64,000 nucleotides of DNA from Martinezella tropici (lineage in GTDB: Bacteria; Pseudomonadota; Alphaproteobacteria; Rhizobiales; Rhizobiaceae). Of the stretch, positions 24,710 through 33,327 are shown piece by piece. The position numbers and the translations under genes were made by a program. Below the pieces are notes generated by a model. That model saw only the letters and a list, made by a program, of their open reading frames with translations. It was not told where the DNA came from and did not search any database. Numbering within the stretch: the stretch's first letter is position 1; each line of letters opens with the position of its first letter. The DNA is taken from positions 186,001 to 250,000 of the forward strand of contig NZ_VNIP01000004.1 of assembly GCF_008370325.1 (NCBI RefSeq), read 5' to 3'.

Positions 24710-24791
24710 GAAATGCAAATTTCCGCGATAAAATTGAATCTATACAACAATTTTACTTTATTGAAATGCAATCTTCCCGCGATTTATTCGA
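24710..24791. promoter_or_regulatory. Direct repeat in the divergent promoter before the IalB-like gene
   Basis: GAAATGCAAATTTCCGCGAT (24710-24729) is repeated as GAAATGCAATCTTCCCGCGA (from 24763), 53 bp downstream, in very AT-rich sequence. About five helical turns separate the copies, which suits cooperative binding of one regulator. The AATGCAA core is shared with the boxes before the Crp/Fnr gene. Confidence 0.45.
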
Positions 24792-24841
24792 CATTATTGT
24801 TCATTTATTGTAGGATTGCAAACTAAATTATGGAGGAGCGC

Positions 24842-25474
24842 ATGCGTCAATCTTGGCAGTCAGCTATAGGCTGTATCGCTTTTTTGCTTTTACAGGTCGT
24901 CGCGCCCTCGGCATTCGGCGGCGAGAATGCGGCGCCGCCGCAATCCGATCCCCCCAAAGCGGCCGAACCCGACAAGGGCAATCCGGCACCCATTACCCCG
25001 GCGCCGTCGACGGGCTCACCGGCGGCTTCGTCCGGCGGCCCGCAGGTCACGGAACAGAAGTTTGACGCGTGGACGCTGCAATGCAGCACGGACAAAGCGC
25101 TGAAACCTCCCTGCCAAATCATGTACCGATTGACGTCGCCGGACCAAAAGCAGGTGTTCTTGGTGATCAGCATGGCGCGCTCCGCCGAAAACAAGGTCGG
25201 CATGCAGATGGCGCTTCCACTCGGCTTCTCCATCCAGGCCGGGGTCAAGATCGGCTTTGGCGATAAATATTCGACCATGGCAAAGGTGTCGCGCTGCACC
25301 AACCAGGGCTGCCTCGTGGAGGGGCTGTGTCCGCCTGGAATGCTCGATGCTTTGTTGAAGGAAAAGTCGGGAAAAGTTTCAATCCGGATGATGCAGGGGA
25401 ATACGGCGGAGCTACCCATATCTCTTGGCGGTTTCAGCGCGGCGTATCGGGCGATGGAAGCCAATAATGGGTGA
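24842..25474 (+). CDS. Invasion-associated locus B (IalB) family protein
   Basis: 210 residues from the ATG following GGAGGAGCGC. Signal peptide ending PSAFGG, a ~45-residue Pro/Ala linker, then the IalB domain (FDAWTLQCSTD, PCQIMYRLTSPDQKQ, GFGDKYSTMAKVSRCTNQGCLVEGL) with the family's paired cysteines. These periplasmic or surface proteins are common in Rhizobiales; their biochemical role is unclear. It is the last gene of the matrix island. Confidence 0.85.
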   Translation: MRQSWQSAIGCIAFLLLQVVAPSAFGGENAAPPQSDPPKAAEPDKGNPAPITPAPSTGSPAASSGGPQVTEQKFDAWTLQCSTDKALKPPCQIMYRLTSPDQKQVFLVISMARSAENKVGMQMALPLGFSIQAGVKIGFGDKYSTMAKVSRCTNQGCLVEGLCPPGMLDALLKEKSGKVSIRMMQGNTAELPISLGGFSAAYRAMEANNG

Positions 25475-25501
25475 TGGCATAGGCGATTTGCACCAATCCG
25501 T

Positions 25502-26557
25502 CTAATTGGCCTCTTTGGCGGTCATGCGCTGTCCAGCCTCGTCGAACAGATGGACGGCGTCGTGGACCGGCGCAATCCGCAGCACGTCGCCCGGCGCGGC
25601 CCTGATCCGCTCGCGGAAAACGCAAGTGATCGTTTGCGTGCCCAGACGCGTAATGACCATGGTCTCGGATCCCGTCGGTTCGACGACGACGGTTTCCACC
25701 TCGATGCCATCGGGGTCGAGCCTGATATCTTCCGGGCGAAGGCCGTAGGTGACGGCGCCGGATGGGCGCCGTTCGCTCGGCAGGAAAAGCCCGTCTGCCG
25801 TGCGGAAGCCTTCGCTCGTCATGTTGCCCCTGACGAAATTCATCGAGGGAGAGCCGATGAAGCCCGCGACGAAGAGGTTGTTCGGCCGGTCATAGAGTTC
25901 GAGCGGTGATCCCGACTGTTCGATCAGACCGTCCTTCATGACGACGATCTTGTCGGCCATCGTCATCGCTTCGATCTGATCATGGGTGACATAGATAGTG
26001 GTGGTTTGCAGCCGCTGGTGCATCTCCTTGATCTCGGATCGCATCTGGACGCGAAGTTTGGCATCGAGGTTGGACAGAGGTTCGTCGAAGAGGAAGACGG
26101 CGGGATCGCGAACGATCGCCCGGCCCATCGCAACGCGCTGCCTCTGTCCGCCGGAAAGCTGCTTCGGATACCGCTCGAGAAGATTTTCAAGCCCGAGGAT
26201 TTTCGCGGCATTGCCGACACGCTGGTCGATTTCCGCCTTCGGCATCCGTTTCAGCCGCAAGGAGAAGCCCATGTTCTTGGCAACCGTCATGTGGGGATAG
26301 AGAGCATAATTCTGGAACACCATCGCGATGTCGCGATCCTTCGGTGCGAGATCGTTGACGATATGCTTGCCGATCTGGATATCGCCTGACGTGATCCCCT
26401 CCAGGCCGGCGATCATTCTGAGCAGGGTGGATTTACCACAGCCGGAGGGGCCGACGAGCACGACGAACTCACCGTCGCGGATATCGACCGACACGCCCTT
26501 TATGGCTTTGAACGCACCATAGTCCTTGCGCGCATTGTTCACTCTCACATGGGCCAT
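25502..26557 (-). CDS. ABC transporter ATP-binding protein, CUT1 sugar type
   Basis: 351 residues from MAHVRVNN. Walker [10 protein letters not shown], signature [14 protein letters not shown], Walker [14 protein letters not shown]-loop VTHDQ, then a C-terminal TOBE domain as in MalK/UgpC/MsmK. Energises the import of the sugar carried by the operon's binding protein and two permeases. It is the last gene of the operon SBP-permease-permease-ROK-isomerase-ATPase. Confidence 0.95.
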   Translation of the reverse strand: MAHVRVNNARKDYGAFKAIKGVSVDIRDGEFVVLVGPSGCGKSTLLRMIAGLEGITSGDIQIGKHIVNDLAPKDRDIAMVFQNYALYPHMTVAKNMGFSLRLKRMPKAEIDQRVGNAAKILGLENLLERYPKQLSGGQRQRVAMGRAIVRDPAVFLFDEPLSNLDAKLRVQMRSEIKEMHQRLQTTTIYVTHDQIEAMTMADKIVVMKDGLIEQSGSPLELYDRPNNLFVAGFIGSPSMNFVRGNMTSEGFRTADGLFLPSERRPSGAVTYGLRPEDIRLDPDGIEVETVVVEPTGSETMVITRLGTQTITCVFRERIRAAPGDVLRIAPVHDAVHLFDEAGQRMTAKEAN

Positions 26558-26579
26558 TTCGTCTCCTCCCCGGCTGCGG

Positions 26580-27434
26580 TCAAAGCGTGTCCAAGACGTT
26601 TTTGAGATAGGCAAGGCCGAGGCGTTCGCCTTCCTTTCGCTGAGCGAGATCCTTGCCCGGCCAGCCGTAGGCAACATCCTCGTGCTCGATCGAGAGAGTG
26701 CCGTCAAAGCCGTTGGCGCGGGCCTGGCGTAGGAAGCGGGGCCAATCGAGAAGGCCATGGCCCGGAAGCTTGTATTGCCACCAGCCCTTGCCGTGGTAGC
26801 CGACGGCCTGCTGCACGGCGGCATCGATCGCCGTATCCTTGGCATGAAGGATGGCAATGCGATCCTTGACCGCGTCCATCGCGGTATAGGGATCGACGCC
26901 GATGCGGATGAGGTGGGAGGGATCGAATTCGAGACCCAACCGCCGGTCCGGGATCCGTTTAAGGAGCTCTTGCCAGCCTTTTGGCGTGGTCCCGATGAAA
27001 TTGTCCTTGGGACCCGGCCAGTTCTCGATCGCGAAGACGAGCCCGCTCGACATCGTTTTCGCGATCAGCCGGTTGGCGAAGTCGGCGAAATCATCGTAGT
27101 TGGCCTCGTCATCCGCGGTGTCATCGCGGCCTGGGAAGATCACGAAGATCGGCACCCCGGCTTCGCCGATCGCCTGGGCAAATGCCTCGGTGATAGTCCT
27201 GAGCTCGCCGCGCTTGTCGCGATCGGCATCGAGCTGGTTGCCGAAATAGATAATGGAGGAAACGAAGAGATTGTGGCTGCGGGCCAGCGCGACGGCCGCC
27301 TGGACCTTGTCCGGGGTCTTGATGTGGCCGCGGACATCGATCTCGATCGCATCGAAGCCAGCAGAAGCGGCAAACTCGACGACTTCCTCGAATGGCCTGT
27401 CGTTGAACGTCGAGGTATAAAACCCAATCTTCAT
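26580..27434 (-). CDS. Sugar phosphate isomerase/epimerase-type TIM barrel enzyme
   Basis: 284 residues; ATG at 27434 with GGGAGG upstream. AP-endonuclease-2-type barrel: FDAIEIDVRGH, FAIENWPG, LGLEFDPSHLIRIGVDP, ILHAKDTAID, GTLSIEHEDV supply the metal-binding Glu/Asp/His residues. Family members isomerise or epimerise keto-sugars or polyol derivatives such as inosose or hydroxypyruvate. Its place inside a sugar ABC operon and near a Gfo/Idh/MocA dehydrogenase fits dehydrogenation then isomerisation of the imported compound. Confidence 0.85.
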   Translation of the reverse strand: MKIGFYTSTFNDRPFEEVVEFAASAGFDAIEIDVRGHIKTPDKVQAAVALARSHNLFVSSIIYFGNQLDADRDKRGELRTITEAFAQAIGEAGVPIFVIFPGRDDTADDEANYDDFADFANRLIAKTMSSGLVFAIENWPGPKDNFIGTTPKGWQELLKRIPDRRLGLEFDPSHLIRIGVDPYTAMDAVKDRIAILHAKDTAIDAAVQQAVGYHGKGWWQYKLPGHGLLDWPRFLRQARANGFDGTLSIEHEDVAYGWPGKDLAQRKEGERLGLAYLKNVLDTL

Positions 27435-27478
27435 CAAAACCTCCCTGGAGCCTTGACGGCCAATTCAGTCGTTCATGT

Positions 27479-28717
27479 TCAGTTGTTCAGGCGATCCATG
27501 AATTTGAGTGGTGAACGTGTGCGTTGAACCTGGTCGGCCGATGCGAGCATCAGGGCCGCTGCCATCGGCATCGCCGCTGCACCGATCGCGCAGGCGTCCT
27601 CTCCGAGCGAAGCGCGATGGAGCGTGGGAAGCGCAGCGTCTCCGGTATCGAGATGCTCGTGAACGTAACGCAGCAGCTCATCGACCATGCGGATGGGCAA
27701 CCGGCCGCCAAGGATAATGGCGTCGGGGTCGACGATCATGCCGATGTGCTTTACCGCGACGGCGAGATGCGCGCTCATGGTCTTCAGCCATTGGGACACC
27801 AGCTTCCTGCCGCTGGCGTCCAGCGCGAGGAGGTCCTGGGGTACGCTTGCCTCGATGCCATGCTCTCCCAGAAACTTGTAAAGGAAGAAGAGCGAGAATA
27901 TCTCGCCAAGGAGTTCGACCTTCTGCGCCTTCTTGTCCCTTGGGTTCGCGATCGGAAGCCAGCCGATTTCGCCGCTGAGGCCCATGGCGCCGCGATGACC
28001 GTTGCCATCGAGCACGAGCCCGCCGCCGGGGCAGGCATTGACCGAAATGTAGAAGAAGCTGCGGCTTTCGGCGCCGAGCCCATAGTCGAGCTCCGCGAGT
28101 GCTGCGGCATTGGTTTCGTTTTCGATGAAGACCGGATGCGGCGTAAGGTTTTCCAGTGCTGCCCTAACGTCGAATTCCATCCACTCGCCGTAGTCGTCAG
28201 GCTTGCCCATGAAGGCGATCTCGCCAAGCCAGTCGGGCATGGCAAGGCCGATGCCCGCCAGATGCGCATCGTCGATCAGACGGCTTCGCTGGAAGTGCGA
28301 TATCGCGTCTGCCGTCAGCTGCATGAACTCGGCGGGCAGGATGTAGCGTTTCTCGTGATGCACGCGGGCGCGTACATTGCCGACCGCATCGACGGCGAGG
28401 ATCGTCAGATGATCGCGATCGATGTTGATGCCGATGGCGAAGAATGCATCCGGGTTGATCTCAAGTTCGATCGCCGGCTGTCCCCTGAGGCCGTGACGCC
28501 GGCGGGCTTCTATGATCAGGCCCTCATCGAGCAGGCGGTCGACGATCCGGGCGATCGCCGGCTTGGTGAAGCCGGTCTGCCTCGCGATCTCGGCCCGCGA
28601 GATCGGCGCTTGCCGATGAATGCAGCGCAGAACAACGGCCCTGTTGTACTCGCCCGCATCCCCGACATTGGCGCCCGTCAGGTCGGGAGAGAGTTTGACG
28701 CCGGTCGTTTGGTTCAT
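27479..28717 (-). CDS. ROK-family transcriptional regulator (operon-embedded)
   Basis: 412 residues: winged-helix HTH about 25-85 (ISRAEIARQTGFTKPAIARIVDRL) and a ROK sugar-kinase-like domain (LAVDAVGNV, FIENETNAAALAEL, GGGLVLDGNGHRGAMGLSGEIGW, split by family positions). The CxCGxxGCxE zinc motif of classical ROK proteins is missing after GEIGW. It is probably the repressor of the operon that contains it, sensing the imported sugar or a derivative. Confidence 0.88.
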   Translation of the reverse strand: MNQTTGVKLSPDLTGANVGDAGEYNRAVVLRCIHRQAPISRAEIARQTGFTKPAIARIVDRLLDEGLIIEARRRHGLRGQPAIELEINPDAFFAIGINIDRDHLTILAVDAVGNVRARVHHEKRYILPAEFMQLTADAISHFQRSRLIDDAHLAGIGLAMPDWLGEIAFMGKPDDYGEWMEFDVRAALENLTPHPVFIENETNAAALAELDYGLGAESRSFFYISVNACPGGGLVLDGNGHRGAMGLSGEIGWLPIANPRDKKAQKVELLGEIFSLFFLYKFLGEHGIEASVPQDLLALDASGRKLVSQWLKTMSAHLAVAVKHIGMIVDPDAIILGGRLPIRMVDELLRYVHEHLDTGDAALPTLHRASLGEDACAIGAAAMPMAAALMLASADQVQRTRSPLKFMDRLNN

Positions 28718-28754
28718 GGTCGGGATCCTCTGTCAGCCATGCCACGCAACCGCC

Positions 28755-29597
28755 TTAACCCTTCACCGAGCCGCTGGTCATGGAACCAAGGATCAACCGC
28801 TGGAGAGATAGGAACGCCACGATCGCCGGTACGACGGAGATGAGGCAGGCGGCCGCCAGCAACTGGATGGACGAGTCGGTTTGCATCCCACGGAAGTTAA
28901 AGATTCCGACGCCGATCGGCATCAAATTGTTTTGCGTCAAGAGCAGAAAAGGCACGAGGAACTGCGACCAGCCGGCAATCACGGTGATGATGAAGACGGA
29001 GGCTATGCCCGGCGCCGATAGTGGCAGGACGATACGCCAGAAGACAGAAAACCGGTTGCATCCGTCGATCATCGCCGCCTCGTCGAGACTGCGCGGGATA
29101 CCGTCCACCGTGCTCTTCAGGAGCCATGTCGCAAGCGGCACGCCGAGCGCAATATAGACCATAGTCACGGCGAAATGCGTGTCGAGCAGGCCGAGACGGT
29201 TCATGTAGCGGTAGAGCGGCACCATGATGACCAGCGGCGAAATCATTTGGAACAGCAGAAGACCCATCATGGACAGGCCCTTGCCCCGGAACTGGAAGCG
29301 GGAGAAGGCATAGGCGGCCGGCAATGCGACGATCAGAACCCCGAAGCCGCTGAGCGTTGCAAGCTTCAGGCCATTCCAGAGATAGAGCGGGAAATAGCTA
29401 TTGTTGAGAACGGTGACGAAATTGTCGATGGTCGGATTATGCGGGATATAGCGCGCCACGCCACGGTAGATCTCCCGCCGGTCACGCAGTGCCATCGACA
29501 GGAGATAGGTGAGCGGGCCGGCGAAGAAGATGAACATCGCCAGCATGAAGAGGTAGCTCAGGAAATCGCCGAAACGTGTGCCGGTGCGCCTGCTCAT
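28755..29597 (-). CDS. ABC transporter permease, MalG-like
   Basis: 280 residues, six predicted membrane helices, and the cytoplasmic EAA loop DEAAMIDGCNRFSVFWRIVLP that docks with the ATPase. It overlaps the preceding permease gene by 4 bp. Forms the channel with the MalF-like subunit. Confidence 0.93.
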   Translation of the reverse strand: MSRRTGTRFGDFLSYLFMLAMFIFFAGPLTYLLSMALRDRREIYRGVARYIPHNPTIDNFVTVLNNSYFPLYLWNGLKLATLSGFGVLIVALPAAYAFSRFQFRGKGLSMMGLLLFQMISPLVIMVPLYRYMNRLGLLDTHFAVTMVYIALGVPLATWLLKSTVDGIPRSLDEAAMIDGCNRFSVFWRIVLPLSAPGIASVFIITVIAGWSQFLVPFLLLTQNNLMPIGVGIFNFRGMQTDSSIQLLAAACLISVVPAIVAFLSLQRLILGSMTSGSVKG

Positions 29598-30523
29598 TTC
29601 TCTTCCTCCTTCGGCAGGAACGATGCATAAACAAGCGCCAGTCCGAGGCTTATGATCAGCATCAGCACGGAAAGCACGCTTCCGCCTGATAGGTCGTAGT
29701 TACGAAAGACGATGTTGAAGACATAGAGCGATATGACTTCGGTCGCGCGCCCAGGCCCGCCGCCCGTCAGCGTGATGATCGCGTCGAAAGTATTCAACGT
29801 CATGATCGTAATCAGGATCATGTTGACGAGAATAGCCGCGCGCAACTGCGGCATGGTGATGAAGAAGAACTGCTGTGAGCCTGTTGCGCCATCGACCTCA
29901 GCCGCTTCGTAGAGCGAGGGATCGATCGCCTTGAGAGCGGCGTACATGACCACCATCGAAAAGGCTGTGCCGCGCCAGATGTTCGAAATCAGGGCCGACC
30001 AGGGGGCGATTGCCGGATCAGACAGCCAGGCGACGACGGGCAGGTGAATGAGCCGCAAGATGCTGTTCAGCGCACCATAGGGAGCTTCCGAAAACAGCAT
30101 CTGCCAGATGATGCCTCCGGCAATCCCCGGAACCACCCAGGCAACAAGCGCCGTGGTTCGCAAAATCGTCGTGCCGAACAGGCCGCGCTTTTCTCCACGG
30201 ACAACGACGACGGCAACCGCAAGGCCGAGGATCTGCTGGCCGATGACGCTGCCGCCGACGAAGACCAGAGTTGCCCATAGGATATCGGGAAGCTGCGGCG
30301 AGCTCAGCATGTTGGCGATCGAGCCGAGCGTATAGTCCTGATTGTTGCCGATGAGCGTGGCGTTGGTAAACGACAGTCGGAACACGTCGACCATCGGATA
30401 GAGATAGAAGATGCCGATGACGATGATCACGGGCAGCATCCAGGGCAGGGGTGCCCCGGCGAAACGACGCATGAACGATCTGCTGTGCGGCCGGTCGGCA
30501 GCCTCGATGGCGATAGGGGTCAT
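29594..30523 (-). CDS. ABC transporter permease, MalF-like
   Basis: 309 residues with a cytoplasmic N-terminal tail, about six membrane helices and an EAA loop (YEAAEVDGATGSQQFFFITMP). Pairs with the downstream MalG-like permease; the stop/start overlap indicates coupled translation. Substrate not readable from the sequence. Confidence 0.93.
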   Translation of the reverse strand: MTPIAIEAADRPHSRSFMRRFAGAPLPWMLPVIIVIGIFYLYPMVDVFRLSFTNATLIGNNQDYTLGSIANMLSSPQLPDILWATLVFVGGSVIGQQILGLAVAVVVVRGEKRGLFGTTILRTTALVAWVVPGIAGGIIWQMLFSEAPYGALNSILRLIHLPVVAWLSDPAIAPWSALISNIWRGTAFSMVVMYAALKAIDPSLYEAAEVDGATGSQQFFFITMPQLRAAILVNMILITIMTLNTFDAIITLTGGGPGRATEVISLYVFNIVFRNYDLSGGSVLSVLMLIISLGLALVYASFLPKEEEK

Positions 30524-30590
30524 GGGCTTCTCTGTCCGGGTTTGACGCTACCGGTGGCGCCCGTTGCAGGCACCACCGCGATCACAATCG

Positions 30591-31889
30591 TTAGAGACGC
30601 TTGTAAGCCTCCATCGTCGCGCTGAAGGCGGCGTCGAGCGCTTGTTCGGGCTGCTTGGTGCCCGACAGGACGTCGCCCATCATGATCTGGATCTGGTTGG
30701 AGATTTCCGGATAGATCGGAGCTCCCGGGCGGGCCTGACCGTTGGCGAGTGCTTCGGCAAAGGTCTTGTTGGCGTCGGTCGCGAAGACCTGATACTTGTC
30801 GAAAAGAGATTTACGCGTCGGCAGTTGCTGCTGAAGCGCGTTACCCGGTCCCATATAGATGTCGCGGGCAAGATTGGCGCACATCTCGATCTTATCCTTG
30901 TCCTTGCTGAACGAGGCGATCGTCCAGCCGCCGGTACCAGTGGAGCGCTGATCGGCCGTCGGGCCGGGGATCGGCGAGAAGGTCCAGTTGGCGAACTCAT
31001 CCTCGTCCAGCGTGACCTTCAACTGGGCAAGCTGCCAGTTGCCGCCGATGAAGAGTGCCGTGGTTCCCGCGGCCGCGGCCGCATTCAGGTCGTCATAATT
31101 GGCAATCGTGGTCACGCGCTTGGGAGCGGCGCCGGAATCGACGAGATCCTTGTAATAGGTCAGGGCCTTAAGGAACTTCTCCTTGTTTTCGGCCTCGCCA
31201 AAGACCGGCTTGCCGCTATCGTCGACGAGCTTGCCGCCGAGCGCCCAATAATTCGCGAGCCAGTCGAAGGTAGAGCCCTCGTAGCGGCCGGCGTTGAAGA
31301 GGATGCCTTCCATGCCCTCCTTGACGGAGGCGATGCCGGCCTTCTTCAGATCGTCCCAGGTCTGCGGCGCATCCGGGACGATCGACTTGTTGCGGTAGAG
31401 GACGCGAAGATCGGTATCCCACCACCAGGCACGGATCGTCTGGTCCTTGTCGGTGATGCCGCTGCGGATGAAGGGAAACAGGTCGGCAACCTCGTCCTTC
31501 GAGAAATAGGGAGTGAAGTCGGCCAGTACGTGGTTGACCATGAACTGAGAGAGAACGAAGGAGTCGACGGCGGCGCAGTCCGGAGCGTTGCCGGCCTTTG
31601 CCTGCTCGAGCATCTTTGCCTGTTCGGTACCGATATCCGTCGACATGAACTGCATCTGCAGCTTCCAGTCGGGATGCTTCTTGATGAAGTCGATGAACAG
31701 CGACTGATAGCCCTTGGCGATCTCCGGATTGGCGTTGTTGGGACTATCGTTCGTCAGCCGGACGGTGAGGGTTTTCGGCGCATCGGCAAGGCCGATCCGA
31801 TCCTTTGTCGCGATTTCCTGGGCAAATGCGGCAGGCACTGAAAACAACATCGTGCTCAGCGCTAGCGCGCTGACGAACGCTCTCTTCAT
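30591..31889 (-). CDS. Extracellular sugar-binding protein of the ABC transporter
   Basis: 432 residues; the start chosen has GGGGAGGAGACC upstream and a clean signal peptide (MKRAFVSALALSTMLFSVPA, cut near AFA-Q). Family 1 solute-binding protein: LTVRLTNDSPNN, PDWKLQMQFM, TALFIGGNWQLAQ. First gene of the operon and divergent from a Gfo/Idh/MocA dehydrogenase; the shared 276-bp gap contains a candidate operator. Confidence 0.93.
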   Translation of the reverse strand: MKRAFVSALALSTMLFSVPAAFAQEIATKDRIGLADAPKTLTVRLTNDSPNNANPEIAKGYQSLFIDFIKKHPDWKLQMQFMSTDIGTEQAKMLEQAKAGNAPDCAAVDSFVLSQFMVNHVLADFTPYFSKDEVADLFPFIRSGITDKDQTIRAWWWDTDLRVLYRNKSIVPDAPQTWDDLKKAGIASVKEGMEGILFNAGRYEGSTFDWLANYWALGGKLVDDSGKPVFGEAENKEKFLKALTYYKDLVDSGAAPKRVTTIANYDDLNAAAAAGTTALFIGGNWQLAQLKVTLDEDEFANWTFSPIPGPTADQRSTGTGGWTIASFSKDKDKIEMCANLARDIYMGPGNALQQQLPTRKSLFDKYQVFATDANKTFAEALANGQARPGAPIYPEISNQIQIMMGDVLSGTKQPEQALDAAFSATMEAYKRL

Positions 31890-31966
31890 GATGGGTCTCC
31901 TCCCCATTTTAAACGGATACAGCCTGGTGGCCGGTTGACCTCTCCTCATTTCCATGGTGCATTAAA

Positions 31967-31987
31967 TAGATTAAGTTACTTTGATTT
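31967..31987. promoter_or_regulatory. Candidate operator, copy 1 (TAGATTAAGTTACTTTG)
   Basis: In the gap between the binding-protein gene and the dehydrogenase gene, TAGATTAAGTTACTTTG (31967-31983) holds the palindromic core AAGT-T-ACTT. The reverse complement of 35647-35663, upstream of the alpha-mannosidase gene, matches it at 16 of 17 bases. Confidence 0.55.
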
Positions 31988-32165
31988 GATGTCAAGCCGC
32001 AGCTTCGGAGGATCAAGATGCCGGCGACATTCAACAGCAGCTAGCGGCGTGCAGCCGCATTTCCCGATTACGGAAGAATCGAGCCATCGTGGGCGTCCGC
32101 GATGGGCGGGGAGGTTTGATTTGGTTGGCGAGAGCCGGCCGACCCTGACATCTATGGAGGATCAT

Positions 32166-33212
32166 ATGCGCTTACTCATTCTCGGCACGGGCGGAATGGC
32201 CAATAAGCATGCTGCAAGTTTCAAGGAGATCGAAGGCGTCAGCGTCGTGGGTGGAGTCGACGTCGTTCCCGAGCGGCTCGCTGCCTTTTGTACGGAACAT
32301 GGCATCCCCAATCATTTCAGCTCGCTTGAGGAGGCCCTTGCCTGGGGCGAGTTCGACGCCGTCGCCAACGTGACGCCCGACAGTGTCCATCATGCCACGA
32401 CGCTTCAGGCGATTGCGGCCGGCAAGCACGTCTTCTGTGAAAAGCCGCTCGCGACCGATGCGATCAAGGCGATGGAAATGACCGAGGCGATCGAGAAAGC
32501 GGGCAAAGTCGGCATGGTGAACTTCACCTATCGCAACTCTCCCGCCCTGCAGAAGGGCCGGCAGATGGTGCTTGCCGGCAAGATAGGCGAGGTGAGACAT
32601 GTGGAAGCTTCCCATCTGCAGAGCTGGCTCGTCGGGCGGCATTGGGGAGACTGGAAGACCGAAAGCAAATGGCTGTGGCGCCTGAGCAAGAAACATGGCT
32701 CGAACGGCGCACTCGGCGACATCGGCATCCATATCGTCGATTTCGCCTCCTATGGTTCTGGCCTCGACGCTGCCCATGTTTTTGCGCGGCTGAAGACCTT
32801 CAACAAGGCACCGGGTCACAAGATCGGCGACTATGATCTCGATGCGAATGACAGCTTTACCATGAACGTCGATTTCGCGACCGGAGCGATCGGTACCATC
32901 CAGGCGTCACGCACCGCCGCCGGCCAGATGGACCAGCTTCGTCTCAGGGTCTATGGCGAGACAGGTTCGATCGAGATGATCTATGACACCGGAAAGTCGA
33001 CGTTGCGCGCCTGCCTTGGCGACGACGTCCATACCGCGACATGGCGCGACGTTCCCTTCGACGAAGTGGAGACAAATTATCAGCGGTTCGTCCAGGCGGT
33101 CAGGATGGGCAAGACGCAGGAACCTTCATTTCGCCGTGCCGCGAATATCCAGAAGGTTCTGGACAAGGCGATCGCCTCGGACATCAGCCATGCGGACGAG
33201 GCGCTTGCCTAG
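32166..33212 (+). CDS. Gfo/Idh/MocA-family oxidoreductase
   Basis: 348 residues; ATG preceded by GGAGG. N-terminal Rossmann fold (LLILGTGGMANKHAASF), CEKPLA with the conserved Lys of the family, and GALGDIGIHIVDF with the usual active-site Asp/His. These enzymes oxidise sugars or polyols with NAD(P). Divergent from the ABC operon. The stop TAG (33210-33212) is the first three bases of a palindromic intergenic repeat. Confidence 0.92.
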   Translation: MRLLILGTGGMANKHAASFKEIEGVSVVGGVDVVPERLAAFCTEHGIPNHFSSLEEALAWGEFDAVANVTPDSVHHATTLQAIAAGKHVFCEKPLATDAIKAMEMTEAIEKAGKVGMVNFTYRNSPALQKGRQMVLAGKIGEVRHVEASHLQSWLVGRHWGDWKTESKWLWRLSKKHGSNGALGDIGIHIVDFASYGSGLDAAHVFARLKTFNKAPGHKIGDYDLDANDSFTMNVDFATGAIGTIQASRTAAGQMDQLRLRVYGETGSIEMIYDTGKSTLRACLGDDVHTATWRDVPFDEVETNYQRFVQAVRMGKTQEPSFRRAANIQKVLDKAIASDISHADEALA

Positions 33213-33312
33213 AGCCTTTCCACATTTCTTCGAATCGCGGAAACGCTCCATCCTTTGTTTTTGCGTAATTCCGGACGGAAAACCGCTACGCACTTTTCCT
33301 GGAATTGCTCTA
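33210..33312. repeat. Rhizobium-type palindromic intergenic repeat, copy A
   Basis: A ~103-bp element bounded by TAGAGC (33210) and GCTCTA (33307-33312). Its right-hand 49 bases match copy B (50382-50430) at 47 positions. Contains imperfect internal inverted repeats (gtaattcc / ggaattgc). Lies between convergent genes. The exact family name is not certain to me. Confidence 0.85.
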
Positions 33313-33327
33313 AGCCGGCATGTCTGG

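Noticed and set aside
30564-31841. Plus-strand frame of 425 codons
   Set aside because: Antisense to the sugar-binding protein, which has a signal peptide and a strong ribosome site.
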